64,000 bases of DNA, taken from NCBI RefSeq assembly GCF_018294505.1, contig NC_057796.1:186520270-186584269 (forward strand). The letters are read 5' to 3'. Source of the stretch: Triticum aestivum. Lineage: Eukaryota > Streptophyta > Magnoliopsida > Poales > Poaceae. Made by a program: the position numbers and the translations under genes. This document shows, piece after piece, positions 36,201 through 47,004 of this stretch; the first letter of the stretch is position 1, and the number at the start of each line of letters is the position of its first letter. A model generated the notes under the pieces. The model worked only from the letters and a program-made list of their open reading frames with translations. It searched no databases and was not told the origin of the DNA.

Positions 36201-37068
36201 CTGCTGATCTCGAAGGGTTTGTGGGCCAGACGAAGCCATCGACGTCTTATCGGGCTCGTTGATGCGCTGGTCTTGATGTGGCCGCCCCTAGGCCTACTCT
36301 CGCAGAGGGGATTGCACTGTGAGTGTGGCTCCCTCAACATGGCCACCAGCCCGGGCTGCGGTGGTTGTCTACGGGGGCCACGATGGCTCTGCCTATTGTG
36401 ATTTTCCAGCTTCAGCGATGCCGATCAAACTCCGGATGGTGGCCCTCCACTCATCCATTTGATCAGCTGTAGGTGGGAATCTCAGTAGGAGTTGGGCTCG
36501 TGCCATGGCTTCCGCAGCCATGCTCGGCATAGCCGATGAGGCAGACCGTGATGTCACTCGACTCCTGGTGGTTCCAGCAGGAGCGTCGCCGCCTTCTTGC
36601 CGCCGTGGATCAGTTGCCAAGGCAGTTTGGTGACGATGAGGCCACGCTTGTGAGCCAGCGGCCCTGTCCAACGGCTCGCCTTGCCTATCCTGCACTGGGC
36701 GATGTGTGTCTGGTGGCTACGCCCGCGGTGGGCGGAACTGGAGGGTCGTGGCTTGCACCGGAGCGGGTGCCACTGCGATGGCTACACCCGCCGATGCGGC
36801 GGGGAGGTGGAGATTGGTTGTCTCCTCCCCCCGCAGCTTCCGGGCCAAGCTCGCCTGGATGTTGCTGATGAGGCCCGTCTCCAGTGTTTCCGGTCCCAAC
36901 TTCGACTGTGGGGGACACGACGACGGCGCCGCCTGCGCTGGTCGTGCCGCCCGCAGTACCTATCTCACCCAACGGTGCCACGGCGCCGCCGGCGTCCGCG
37001 CCTGTGTGGGAGGGGGCCTTAGAAGTGGAAGGATGAGCTATTATGCCGAATTTCTTCTTGGGTGCCAT
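36201..37068 (-). pseudogene. Element C gag N-terminal leader
   Basis: Minus-strand frames 36685-37068 (start ATG at 37068, MAPKKKFGIIAHPS) and 36393-36695 overlap with a frame change. They are Ala/Gly/Pro-rich, with LLLRFPPTADQMDEWRATI near the end. The ATG lies about 85 bp from the PBS, which fits a gag start. The content is low-complexity, so confidence in exact frames is modest. Confidence 0.5.
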
Positions 37069-37155
37069 GGATGAAGAAGCAAATGATGAAGAAGATGATG
37101 GTGAAGATCGACGCGCTGTTCACAACTTCGGGTTCACACAAGCAATTCCCCCCTA

Positions 37156-37170
37156 CCTGGCGCGCCAAAG
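37156..37170 (-). other. Element C primer binding site
   Basis: On the minus strand CTTTGGCGCGCCAGG follows the LTR end by one base; this is the usual place for a PBS and supports the LTR boundary. Confidence 0.6.
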
Positions 37171-37171
37171 A

Positions 37172-38110
37172 TGTCATGGGTAGACACAATCACCTATGGG
37201 GCCACGGGCCCCTTGTGGTTCAGCAAGGGGGAAATCACGTTGCACAACAAGCGGAAGCCATGGGAGCAGCGCGACGACGATGACACTGGAGATTTTTACC
37301 CAGGTTCGGGCCGCCGTGAGGCTTAAAACCCTACTCCCGACTTTGGCGGATTGGATTGTGAAACAAAACAGCACGTAGCGCTTGAGCCCGGCAAGGTGGC
37401 CTCGGGGGAAGCACTACGCGCATACAAGTGTGAGGGGGTCTGAATCCCTCTCTATGCTGCCTCTTGGACCTCCTTTTATAGCTCAAGGGGTAACCACAGT
37501 GGCAAAACAATCATTATCTAGGGATTAGATAGCTAACAGTGCTATCATACCTAACTCTGGCAGTTAGGGCAAAGTGCATTAAATGCATAGCTAGGTGTCA
37601 TGTGGAAGGTGAAGCCCGACAAGCCTACCATGCCACTTAGTCACCTTCTTCTTATGTGTTTGACACGCATCCTGGACGGGTGCCATGTGGAGATTATTTG
37701 CCTTCCAACAGGCCGCCACGTGCTTAGTAGAGGCCACTTAATCATCTTGGAGGCTCGACACCGCATTGAGAAGTGACTTGCGTCATTGTGTGGTGGAGCG
37801 ATGGAGCGGTGGAGCCTTGGCAGGATTTCTTGCCCTTGACGGTCCCGGCAAGCCTGCCGGGGCGATCTTGGACTTGTCTCCTGGAGTGGCCTCGACCTGA
37901 CCAGGTGCTCCTGCCCGGCAAGGGAGGCTTTCCCAAGGTGATACCTTGATGTCTTGCATGTTAACTTGGTCTTCTTGATCCGCTCCTTGATCTCACGAAG
38001 AGCGGTTCCTCTGGTTTGGTCTTGCTTCTATATGTTGGTGCTGGATATAGAGTGATAGCATGCTTGTGTATAAGGTCGGGCAACAAACGTGAATGTTCCT
38101 TGCCCTGACA
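37172..38110 (-). repeat. Element C 5' LTR
   Basis: The segment runs TGTCATGGG to GCCCTGACA, 939 bp, with a TATA-like TATAAAAGG on the minus strand (37472-37480). No second copy is in the window because the 3' end of C is displaced beyond A and D. GATGG (38111-38115) would be the target duplication on this side. Confidence 0.75.
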
Positions 38111-38284
38111 GATGGGTTGCAGGCGGCCGTCGCCGTAGCCGGGCGAATCCTCTTAGGGCTTTGTCACCGGAATCCATTCATGCCATTGGACGCCGTCTTT
38201 GACGAGCTGGCTCCCGTCGACAGGGAGCGGGCTCTACGGGCGGTGGCACCCTGCATCACCACCGTCATGCACGTCGATAAGTAG
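38111..38284 (+). pseudogene. 3' exon remnant of an unknown gene cut by element C
   Basis: Directly after the LTR of C a 57-codon open stretch ends at TAG (38282-38284). It reads AVAGRILLGLCHRNPFMPLD and ERALRAVAPCITTVMHVDK, with the GC-rich third positions typical of grass exons. The upstream part of the gene is missing; an ATG at 38093 lies inside the LTR and is unlikely to be the original start. I do not recognise the family. It could be a chance frame. Confidence 0.4.
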
Positions 38285-39107
38285 AGGGACTTCGGTGGTG
38301 TTTAGGCGTTCTATGCATGGGCATGTCTAGGCGCAACATGACCGTTGGATCAAACTTAGACGATGCGGATCAGTCACTGTAGCACAAAGCGAGCGGGTGT
38401 GTTTGGTTGCATTCTCATCTCAACATAGTTGTTCCCTCGTCGTGCATGCTCATCTCAGCACCCCTCTTCATGCATGCTCTTCATGCACCTAGTGTGTTTG
38501 TGTTAACCTAGTGTGGACTCATGCACTCTGCCGAACACCCAAAAGTGGGCTGAGAAAGGAACTTTTGCTCCCATCATACACCCTACCTAACACAGATTCG
38601 TGCTTCATATGGTTCATGTTCTGTGGAGTACTGCAGCACCATACTCTCCATGCACTGTAGACCTACTTCTGTTAACATTGATCTCACCGTTCGTTCTCGA
38701 CCGGACAATCAAAAAAGGGGCATGTTACATTACTGTTCATAGTTGACATGCGCACAACATTATTTTCTATCGTCAGATCCTACTACACTAGCAACATGAT
38801 TATAGTACCAACGTATGAACCACTACACATGCCTAGTAGTAGGAGTACTGTGTAAATTCAAGTGGCTGCCGTGTTTCGCACTCATCTGTCGTAAGAGTCA
38901 AAACACTTGCTGTAAACATTTTTTCAGAAACAGTGGACACGCTCTACCACGCGGATCCTCCTCGACAGTCATCGGGAACCTTGCTACTCACTTTCACCGA
39001 CGTGTGGGTAAACCAGCATCGGGGTCCACTTGCCATGTACTAAATTACTCCATACTAGAGTGCAGAACTACAGGTAGACTACCCCAGTCGAAGCACCGTA
39101 GTAATGC
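38285..39107. other. Intergenic stretch with possible MITE
   Basis: No gene is visible. A pair of inverted ends, GGGTGTGTTTGGTT near 38394 and TGCCGAACACCC near 38532, resembles small grass DNA transposons but no target duplication is clear. From 38998 a block begins that is repeated at 42683. Confidence 0.35.
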
Positions 39108-39175
39108 CCAATGAGCCTTCAAATCACAAAACCCCCTCCTTTTCCAGAAGTAAGTTGGATGGACGAAGCAACCAT
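38998..39175 (+). repeat. Duplicated upstream block, copy 1
   Basis: Shares GTAATGCCCAATGAGCC, TCAAATCACAAAACCCCC and GGACGAAG-type segments in the same order with 42683-42845. It precedes each B3-type pseudogene, so it marks a duplication that included the promoter. Confidence 0.8.
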
Positions 39176-42100
39176 CATTTACTCTTCTCCCTCATCTTCC
39201 TCTCTTGAAGAAAACCCCAACTCGCTTCTCCCTCATCTTGTTCCTCATTTCTTCAAGAAAACCCCAACGCGCTTCTTCCATTGTTCTTCTCTCCCAAAGA
39301 AGGAAAGGTGAGCGCATCAATGATGTTGCTTCTGGCCAAGGCCCGGTCTTGCAACTCTGTGACCGATCCTAACTCCCTCTTTGTTCTTCTTTTCGGTTTG
39401 TGATTATGGTTTCTTTTATTTTATTTCTATTTGATAGTTTCTTGATGGACCCTGGAGCACCGACCGAAGTGATGTCTATGGCTCTGGCCAAAACCGTCAA
39501 GGCTCAAGGTACGAAGAAGCGCAAGCACCCCACCGAGACTACCGCAGACAAGCTCAAGGCCATCGCCCTGTCCAAGCCCCCCTCTCCGGGATCCCTCGTT
39601 AAGCCAGTCCAGGTAATATCTCTTCTTGATGATCTTTTTGGCGATCTTGATCATGTTTTTTCATCTAACTTGCATAGTGCTTGCTAATATACGTGGTTTG
39701 TGTAATGTACATGCAGTACTAGTACTAGTCGTACAACTTTCTGGGCGATCTTGCATGTGATTTTTGTGTGCCAAATGACGGTTCTAAATGGCTCTTTTGA
39801 CCAAAACATGCGAGAGGTTGACATACATATAATTGTTGCACATAACACTGATTTTTTATAGATTACTTTCAACTACTTTATGAACATCAATGCTAGCTGT
39901 AGGAAATGCAAGATTTTAGCTCTCATGCCTTGGTACAGAGTATAGTAGCCTTAGTAACTTGTGTTATGGATATTGCAAGTAATCCCTCTATTCACAAATA
40001 TAAGATGATCTAACTTTTTTGTGTATCTCATGTAGACATGTTCTAGTGTCTTTGTTCACTCATTTCTGTGTGTATATGTAGTCTTATATTGAGTAAATAT
40101 CGAAAATCATCTTATATTTCTGAACGGAGGTAGTAATAAAATATTTGGTATCTGTTTGAATTAGAACCAGGTACGCGGTGGATATGAAGTTCTCAAAGTC
40201 ATGCGTGTGAAATGGAAGACTTGAGGATGTGTTCTACTACTAAACTATCCAGCTGATGTGTCCTTGTCGCCACGTGCCGTGAACAAGTGTTTTCCTGTAG
40301 CATTGTTGTCGGGCGTGTTCTCGAGGGTGTACTTCACCACAACAATTTAATAGCTGTGCCTTCGATTATGAAGGGTGTGGTTCTTGTAAAGCTTCCCAAA
40401 ATATCTGATGCGGACTGTCTTCATCGTCGTGTTTATGAGTGGAAAGACCACTCTATTAGGTTCCCCAAGGTTAACGAGATGGCGAAGGTGCCGGTAGACA
40501 TCTCTCACGAAGTCCATGGCCTAGTCAGTTATGTGGGGTACATCCCATAGGTCGGTGTCAATAAATAGTCTATAGAGTTTAATTAGTGCAACTTTGCTTG
40601 TCTGTAGTAAGCAATATTATTTAGCTTGATTTGTGTGTGTGAACCCTATATGGTTTAGTACTGCTGCTTTTGTTGTGTGGTGAGTCCTGAGAACAGTCTA
40701 TGTTAATGTTTGTCCACTCAATTCAGGTTGTATATTTTCAAATATCCAGATCATCTCTTTTGTGAGGACGGTTTATCAATTATGGTTACACTCCAATATC
40801 TGTATGCATTGCAGAGTTTATCACACCCACCAGGATTTCCAGTCCCATGGATGTTCGCTCCATACGAGTTGTCACGACCTTTGGGCTGTCCTACTTGTGC
40901 GAGTAAGTGGGGGCCCTGCATGCCACCCGTAATTGGACTACCAACCTTCAATTTAGAACTTGAACATAGTGATATCCTGGTAAGGATTCACTCGTGTCAC
41001 ATCAAGTAAATCTTACCGATTTACTGTCATGTTTTCTTACTTTCGCTGCAATTTTATGATGCAGGTTTTGCCATGTCACATTCAATACAGAATAGACTGT
41101 TTGGTTTTCTCTATGATGGTTATTTTAGCAGGTTTCACTTCTCATGACTTGTTAGTAACGAAGGCATTGTCCATCACTTATATTACTGGACACAATTAGA
41201 CCAATCTGTTGTCTGAGTACAACCTGGAGCCCTATGATGAACTGCAGTTTGTTTTAACAAACACGCCACAATTAGTCCTTCTATCATTTAAAAGAAGTGA
41301 AGAAAAAGACTGGATCCAGGTCACGGAGCCTAGTGAAGTTAGAAAGCTGAAGTATGAAATCATAGTAGACCAGAGACGATCGTTGCTGTCTAGCAGATCG
41401 ATACCACCTTCAGCATCGGATCGAGCACCGGCACCTGCTCTGACGACACTCGCTCTAGCATAGACAGTGGCAGCAACTCAGTCTGATTCACCAGAGGATT
41501 GGGCACCGACCGCGTCAGCGGATCAGGCTGATCTACCGAAGGATCGGGCACCTGCTCTGACACCGGCACCAGCTCCACAAGGAGCACCATCTCCGGTAGT
41601 TGCAGAACTACCATTCGCACCGCCACGGTTACCAGCAACGGCTCTGGCACCTGCCCAACACTTGAAGTTGCACTTGCATCTTCTCCAGCCCGTGCAGCCG
41701 CAACAGAACCAACACTTGCACCGGCAACAGATTGGGATGCAGTTCGCGCTGCATATACAGAAGTCCTTACAAAAACCGACATCTCCACCTTCTTGGTAAG
41801 CATTGGTAGCCCAAGTTCTTCGTTCTTTTTTCTTTCCATGTTGTTTCACATGATCCACTGTGTTGATCTAACTGTTTGTGTATGTCTTCTTGTTTGCAGA
41901 CAGAGAATTCCTAGAGCTGCGAGAGAGTCATTCAGTAATCTGGGCGACTGTGGCCATTTTTCTCTTACCATGCACAACCTTGGTGTGAATGAACCTGCTC
42001 AATAGACTGTAAGTACAAAGAATGGTCACATGATGATTGATGCTAAAGGATGGTCAAGGTTGAAAACTCTTATCAAATCTTGCGGTTGGGGATGATGTCA

Positions 42101-42240
42101 AAATCAAACTTTCTAGACAAGGAGAGCTGGTCCTAATCAACTTTGAAATTCTTCAGTAGAAGCACTCAACTTCTGAACCGATCTATCCTCCGAGAGCTTT
42201 TGATGTAATAATATGGCATGGTGAAACAAGTGTCCTGTGT
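39108..42240 (+). pseudogene. B3-domain gene, copy 1, broken
   Basis: A 5' exon may end at 39307 with an intron to 39437. The next exon starts ATG 39445 (MDPGAPTEVM...GTKKRKHPTE, a basic nuclear-signal-like run) and ends at donor 39612/39613. A first B3 half is read at 41150-41320 (LLSEYNLEPYDELQFVLTNT); TAG at 41197-41199 stands where such domains usually have Trp. A Pro/Ala/Gln-rich linker follows, with TAG at 41461-41463. A second B3 starts at 41900 (RIPRAARESFSNLGDCGHF), has TAG at 42003-42005, then AKGWSRLKTLIKSCG and a frameshift near 42085. B3 proteins are plant DNA-binding transcription factors. Exons between 40160 and 41010 are unrecognised. Confidence 0.7.
39982..40133. mobile_element. 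Stowaway-like MITE
   Basis: Inverted ends ATCCCTCTATTCACAAATAT and ATATTTCTGAACGGAGGTAG flank a 152-bp element bordered by TA on both sides (39980-39981, 40134-40135). These are hallmarks of the Stowaway (Tc1/mariner) group, common in grass introns. It lies in an intron of the first B3 gene. Confidence 0.88.
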
Positions 42241-42682
42241 GTATAAGTAGTAATGTAGTATTATTTATCATCGTGAAAGAATTGCAACTCAGATTGCTGG
42301 TTAGGAACCGTTGTTCGATTTCATTCTAACAGCTGTCGTGCTTTATTTAATTTTTCGTATTCACCTTGCAACAACATCTAAAACCAGCACCGTACTGATC
42401 GCTTGCAATATTTACCGGATGAAATGCGCTGAGTTAGAACACATGGGCCCCCAAACATGCAGGCCCACCGGCCTGTGGCCCAAAGTCCAGACCCGTCAGC
42501 CTATATGAGTATTTTATTCTCATCTGAACCCCATATTATGTTATATATATTTACCTTGATTTTTCTTATGTATAAAGTTGTGATTTTTTTATTTTTCTTT
42601 AAAGAGGGAGTATCTCTCTATCAAAAATATATTTATGTGTAACTAGTTACTCCTGCCTTTTTACTTCCTTTCGCTGATATGC
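42241..42682. other. Spacer between the two B3 pseudogenes
   Basis: AT-rich, no gene visible. It separates the end of copy 1 from the repeated upstream block of copy 2. Confidence 0.5.
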
Positions 42683-42845
42683 GGGGCATCCGGCAATGGG
42701 GTCCACGTGCCATGCACCAAATTAGAGTGCACAACTGCGCGGTAGACTCACCCCAGTCGTAGCGCCACAGTAATGCCCAATGAGCCGTCAAATCACAAAA
42801 CCCCCAGCTTTCCAGAAGTAGCAGTAAGCTGGACGGACGAAGTAG
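42683..42845 (+). repeat. Duplicated upstream block, copy 2
   Basis: Second copy of the block at 38998-39175, with the same order of GGGGTCCAC, AGAGTGCA, GTAATGCCCAATGAGCC and CACAAAACCCCC segments. Confidence 0.8.
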
Positions 42846-44345
42846 CAATATTTCACTGGGCCTGAATCCCCTTCTCCCTCGTCTACTTATTCAGAGAAAA
42901 CCTCCTCTCGGTGATTGCTTAGGGTTTTCTCATGGAGAACCATGTACGAATTCTTCATCCATCCCTAATAAATCCTAGTCCCTTGGTCGCCGGTAATCCT
43001 AGGATGGCAACCGCCGCCGTTGATGCATTTTTCTTCCTACTGAATCTAGTGTGTTTCATTTGCAGTGTGGAAAGTGTGAGGAACCTATAGGTTTATGCGC
43101 CCTTGGCAAGACGCCACACTTGTTCCTTCTCATCCTAACACAGGATTTTAAAACATGCACAGTATGTTCCTGGAATCCTCTTTTCTATCCGGGAGGGTTG
43201 GGGGTTTTTGAACACGCCGTTGACTAATTTGGAAATTTGGATTTGGATAAAAGTTACTAGTACCATGGTCAACATTGACATGAAAGAGGAAATTATTTCT
43301 AGATTTGGTTAGCAAATGAATCATGTTCTCATATTATTTTTCCTGTAGTGCATCCCTTGCTCTACCAGAACACATGTACTCAAAATGGCTGGCCTTGCCA
43401 TAACTGAATACACCAGTTTGATGGTCACATTGAAGACACACCATGGATATAAGTTCCTAGTTGGGTTCATGAACTAAGAAGATCGCTGCTTTATTTATGG
43501 CCGAACCTGGATAAACTATGTCAAGTGTTACAGACTGAAAGTTGGCACACAAATGTTGATGGAAATAGCAAAACCTTGTATCATCTTCACTGTGACCTTC
43601 CACCCCGACGTCGTTCTAGTAGTTCATCCATGTCAGTTTTGTATTTGGTTCTTGCATGTTGCCTTGATTACTTCTTAATCTACCTATTATGTCTAAGTAA
43701 TCACAATTTGACTTTGGAAGTAGCAACAATTTGTGATTCACTTCTCTCATGAAAATGCCACTTCTAACTAATATTTCTTTTAATTGGTGGCACATGTAGG
43801 TTCCTACAAAGTTCAGGACACTACTCGTTTGTTATTTGATAAGAACTCGACTGTTACTGATGGCACTGAAGTTGATTGGGACGGCAACCACCAGTTCCTA
43901 CACTTTATTGATCGTCTTGAGGTCCTTGTGGGGCGTTTCAATGGTGGAAGGCCACGTGGGATATGTGTGACACCGGTGCACACGTTGAACATGTCCAACT
44001 GTGTCAAGAAACTTATGGTATGAGTTGTTTTCAGTTATATATGTTGTTCATAAACTCTTGCTTATACACAATTTTACAGTTGTGATCTTTTCGAAACAGA
44101 AACTGCTCAGTTTTATTGTTCCTATACAGATGCCTGACCATGGTTGGGTCAGACTTGCGCTTGGTCACAACATGATGTTTATGTCGACCTACTCTATTTC
44201 CCTTAGAGGTGAAAAGATGATTACTCATGGGTGTTCTCAAATAATGAAGGCCCGCCATCTTGGAGAATAGGACAGAAGGTTATGTTCATGCTTTTCCATG
44301 GCTCTGAAGTGAATATCCTGTTTATTGACCATATTGCGAGATGAA
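42846..44345 (+). pseudogene. B3-domain gene, copy 2, broken
   Basis: An exon at 43066-43161 starts with a C-x2-C (CGKCEEPIGLC) and HLFLLILTQDFKTCT, then donor GT at 43162. After acceptor 43347-43348, the B3 core reads TSLMVTLKTHHGYKFLVGF, a stop TAA at 43475-43477, and GRTWINYVKCYRLKVGT. An exon 43800-44017 (VDWDGNHQFLHFIDRLEVLV) precedes donor 44018. The last exon from 44130 has a second B3 (ALGHNMMFMSTYSISLRGEK), with GC in place of the usual GW and a frameshift near 44265; the end is TGA at about 44341. B3 proteins bind DNA in the nucleus. The first exon is uncertain. Copy 2 is not functional as read. Confidence 0.72.
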
Positions 44346-45146
44346 GCCGCTTTCAGAAGGTTGTGGATGCACGAGGTGGCGCCTGGGCCTTGTCCTGGGG
44401 CTCGGTTTCCTCACCCTTGGTTAACTGTAGGCAAAGTAGCACTGTTTGAGGCATGCTTTGTATGGTTGAACCTGTATAAGTACTCATACTGCTTTCAGCT
44501 ATGGTTGTTAAGTGCCCCTGCTGGTTTCAGTTAAGGTTGTGAAGTACTCCTACTTCTTTTGCAGTCTGTCGTGTTTCTTCAGTCTCATCTTCCTCCAGCC
44601 GCCAAAACTAAAGCAGCGCCAGCTACTCCTGCCTCCCACCGCTGGCTATGCCTCAGCGCACGCATCGCTGCCCAACCGTCTTCTAAATCATTAACATCGA
44701 TGTCAGCCCCACCCCGCACCTGAACTAGTCAACCCTTGTACTCCCCTTCGCCAGCGACTTCACCATCGCATCTTCCCCGGCACCTGTTTGTTCCCCTCCG
44801 AGGCCTCGATGTCGTCCTCCATGCACTTTGGTGCGCTCGCTGCGGCGCCGCCCTCTCGCGTTGTCAACATGGTCAACAAACGAGAGGAATCAGGAGAGGA
44901 CTGTACATGAAGAGGATGAGAGTAGGGACCCACCATGTCCATTGTTGTACGCAAGCAAGTTCCTCATTTTTTGTTATATACTCTATTGTCAGTGTATAGA
45001 AAAGGAAAATGCTTCCTCCTAGTGGTTTGTTGACACCTAGGACCCACGACATTGTCAATTATAGTCAATAGACAAGAGAACAGCACAAGAGCGGCTGACA
45101 CCTGGGACGTAGTTGCTCGAGCAGTACTTTTATTGTTATTGTTGAG
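44346..45146. other. Intergenic stretch before element F
   Basis: No supportable gene; frames such as 44736-44999 have no domain. ACGGC at 45147-45151 is the target site of element F. Confidence 0.5.
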
Positions 45147-45151
45147 ACGGC

Positions 45152-46744
45152 TGATACGTCTCCAACGTATCTATAATTTTTTATTGTTCCATGCTGTTAT
45201 ATTATCATTCTTGAATTCTTTTATAATCATTTTATAGTCATTTTGTATCATTTTTTGGTACTAATCTATTGACATAGTGCCAAGTGCCAGTTGCTGTTTT
45301 TTTGCACGTTTTTTACATCACGGGAAATCAATAACAAACGGAGTCCAAACGCAGCGAAACTTTTTGTGGATTTTTTTGGACCAGAAGACAACCAATGGGC
45401 CGAAGAAGCACATGGGGGCTGCTCCAAGGGGAGCACAACACACCAGGGCGCGCCTGGAGGCCCAGGCGCGCCCTGGTGGGTTGTGCCCACCTCGGGTGCC
45501 CCCCGGACCGCCTCTTTACTCTATAAATACCCCAATATTCCAAAAACCCTAGGAGAGTCGACGAAAATCAATTTGAGCCACCGCAGAGTCCAGAACCACC
45601 AGATCCAATCTAGACACCATCACGGAGGGGTTCACCACTTCCATTGGTGCCTCCCCGATGATGCGTGAGTAGTTCTTTGTAGACCTTCGGGTCTGTAGTT
45701 AGTAGCTAGATGGCTTCCTCTCTCTTGTTTGATTCTCAATACAATGGTCTCTTGGACATCAATATGATGTAACTTTTTTTGCGGTGTGTTTGTTGGGATC
45801 GGATGAACTTTGAGTTTATGATCAGATCTATCTTTTTATCCATGAAAGTTATTTGAGTTTCTTTGGTCTCTTATATGCATGATTGCTTATAGCCTCGTAA
45901 TTCTTCTCCGATATTTGGGTTTTGTTTGGCCAACATGATCTATTTATCTCGCAATGGGAAGAGGTGCTTTGTAGTGGATTCGATCTTACGGTGCTTGATC
46001 CCAGTGACAGAAGGGGAACCGACACGTATGTATCGTTGCTACTAAGGATAAAACGATGGGGTCTATTTCTACATAAATAGATCTTGTCTACATCATGTCA
46101 TCGTTCTTATTGCATTACTCCGTTTCTCCATGAACTTAATGCACTAGATGCTTGCTGGATAGCGGTCGATGTGTGGAGTGATAGTAGTAGATGCAGGCAG
46201 GAGTCGGTCTACTATTCTTGGACGTGATGCCTATGTAATGATCATTGCCTGGATATCGTCATGATTATTTGAAGTTCTATAAATTTCCCAACAGTAATTT
46301 GTTTACCCACCGTTTGCTATTTTTATCGAGAGAAGCCACTAGTGAAACCTATGGCCCCGGGTCTCTTTCTCATATTATTTGCCTTTGCAATCTATTTTCC
46401 TTTGCTTTTATTTTCAGATCTATTTAACCAAAAATACAAAAATACCTTGCTGCAATTTATTCTTATTTATTTTATTTGGCGTTCGATCTATCAATCTACT
46501 ACAATTTATTCACGTCTGTTTGCCAATTTCTGGCGCCGTTACCCGAAAGGGATTGACAACCCCTTTAATACGTCGGGTTGTGAGTATTTGTTATTTGTGC
46601 GTAGGTTCCGTTTACATATTGTTTCTTGGTTCTCCTACTGGTTTGATAACGTTTGTTTCATCACTGAGGGAAATACCTACCATCACTGTGTTGCATCATC
46701 CCTTCGTCTTTGGGGAAATACCGACGTAGCTTCAAGCCGCATCA
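45152..46744 (+). repeat. Element F 5' LTR
   Basis: The 1,593-bp copy has a TATA-like CTATAAATAC at 45521-45530, which is matched in the 3' LTR at 60459-60468. Short frames recur in both LTRs and are not genes. Confidence 0.9.
45521..45530 (+). promoter_or_regulatory. TATA-like box of element F LTR
   Basis: CTATAAATAC in U3, conserved in both LTR copies, after a GGCGCGCC-rich stretch. Confidence 0.55.
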
Positions 46745-46755
46745 AAAGGAATTTC

Positions 46756-46771
46756 TGGCGCCGTTGCCGGG
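46756..46771 (+). other. Element F primer binding site
   Basis: TGGCGCCGTTGCCGGG lies 11 bases after the LTR end; element G has the same site with one change (53327-53344). Confidence 0.75.
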
Positions 46772-47004
46772 GAGGATCATCAACATCTACCAGGTTCCTA
46801 ATCACAAATCTCATCTCCTTGCATTTTACATTATTTACCATTTGCCTCTCGTTTTCATCTCCCCCACTTCACAAAAATTTGCTGTTTTATTAGCCTCCTT
46901 TTTCGTTCGCCTTTTTCTTGTTAGATCTCTTATTTTCTATCTTTGCTTATGTTGCCATGTGTCTTCTATTTGCTTGCATCTTCGCTTGCTAAATATCTGT
47001 TGAT

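Larger units (their letters stand above)
10899..38110 (-). mobile_element. Gypsy retrotransposon C (dual RNase H type), minus strand
   Basis: Read right to left it has a 5' LTR (37172-38110), a PBS, gag, protease, RT, RNase H, a second RNase H and integrase, then a 3' untranslated part that meets LTR D. The order RT-RNase H-second RNase H-integrase and the NNTAEYEGLL motif fit the Tat/Retand-like Gypsy lineage. All parts carry stops or frameshifts. Element B (with E inside it) interrupts it at 13664-32617. Its 3' LTR presumably lies outside the window, left of D and A. Confidence 0.85.

Noticed and set aside
38394..38545. Small hAT- or Harbinger-like MITE
   Set aside because: End similarity is short and no target duplication could be fixed, so only mentioned in the spacer entry.
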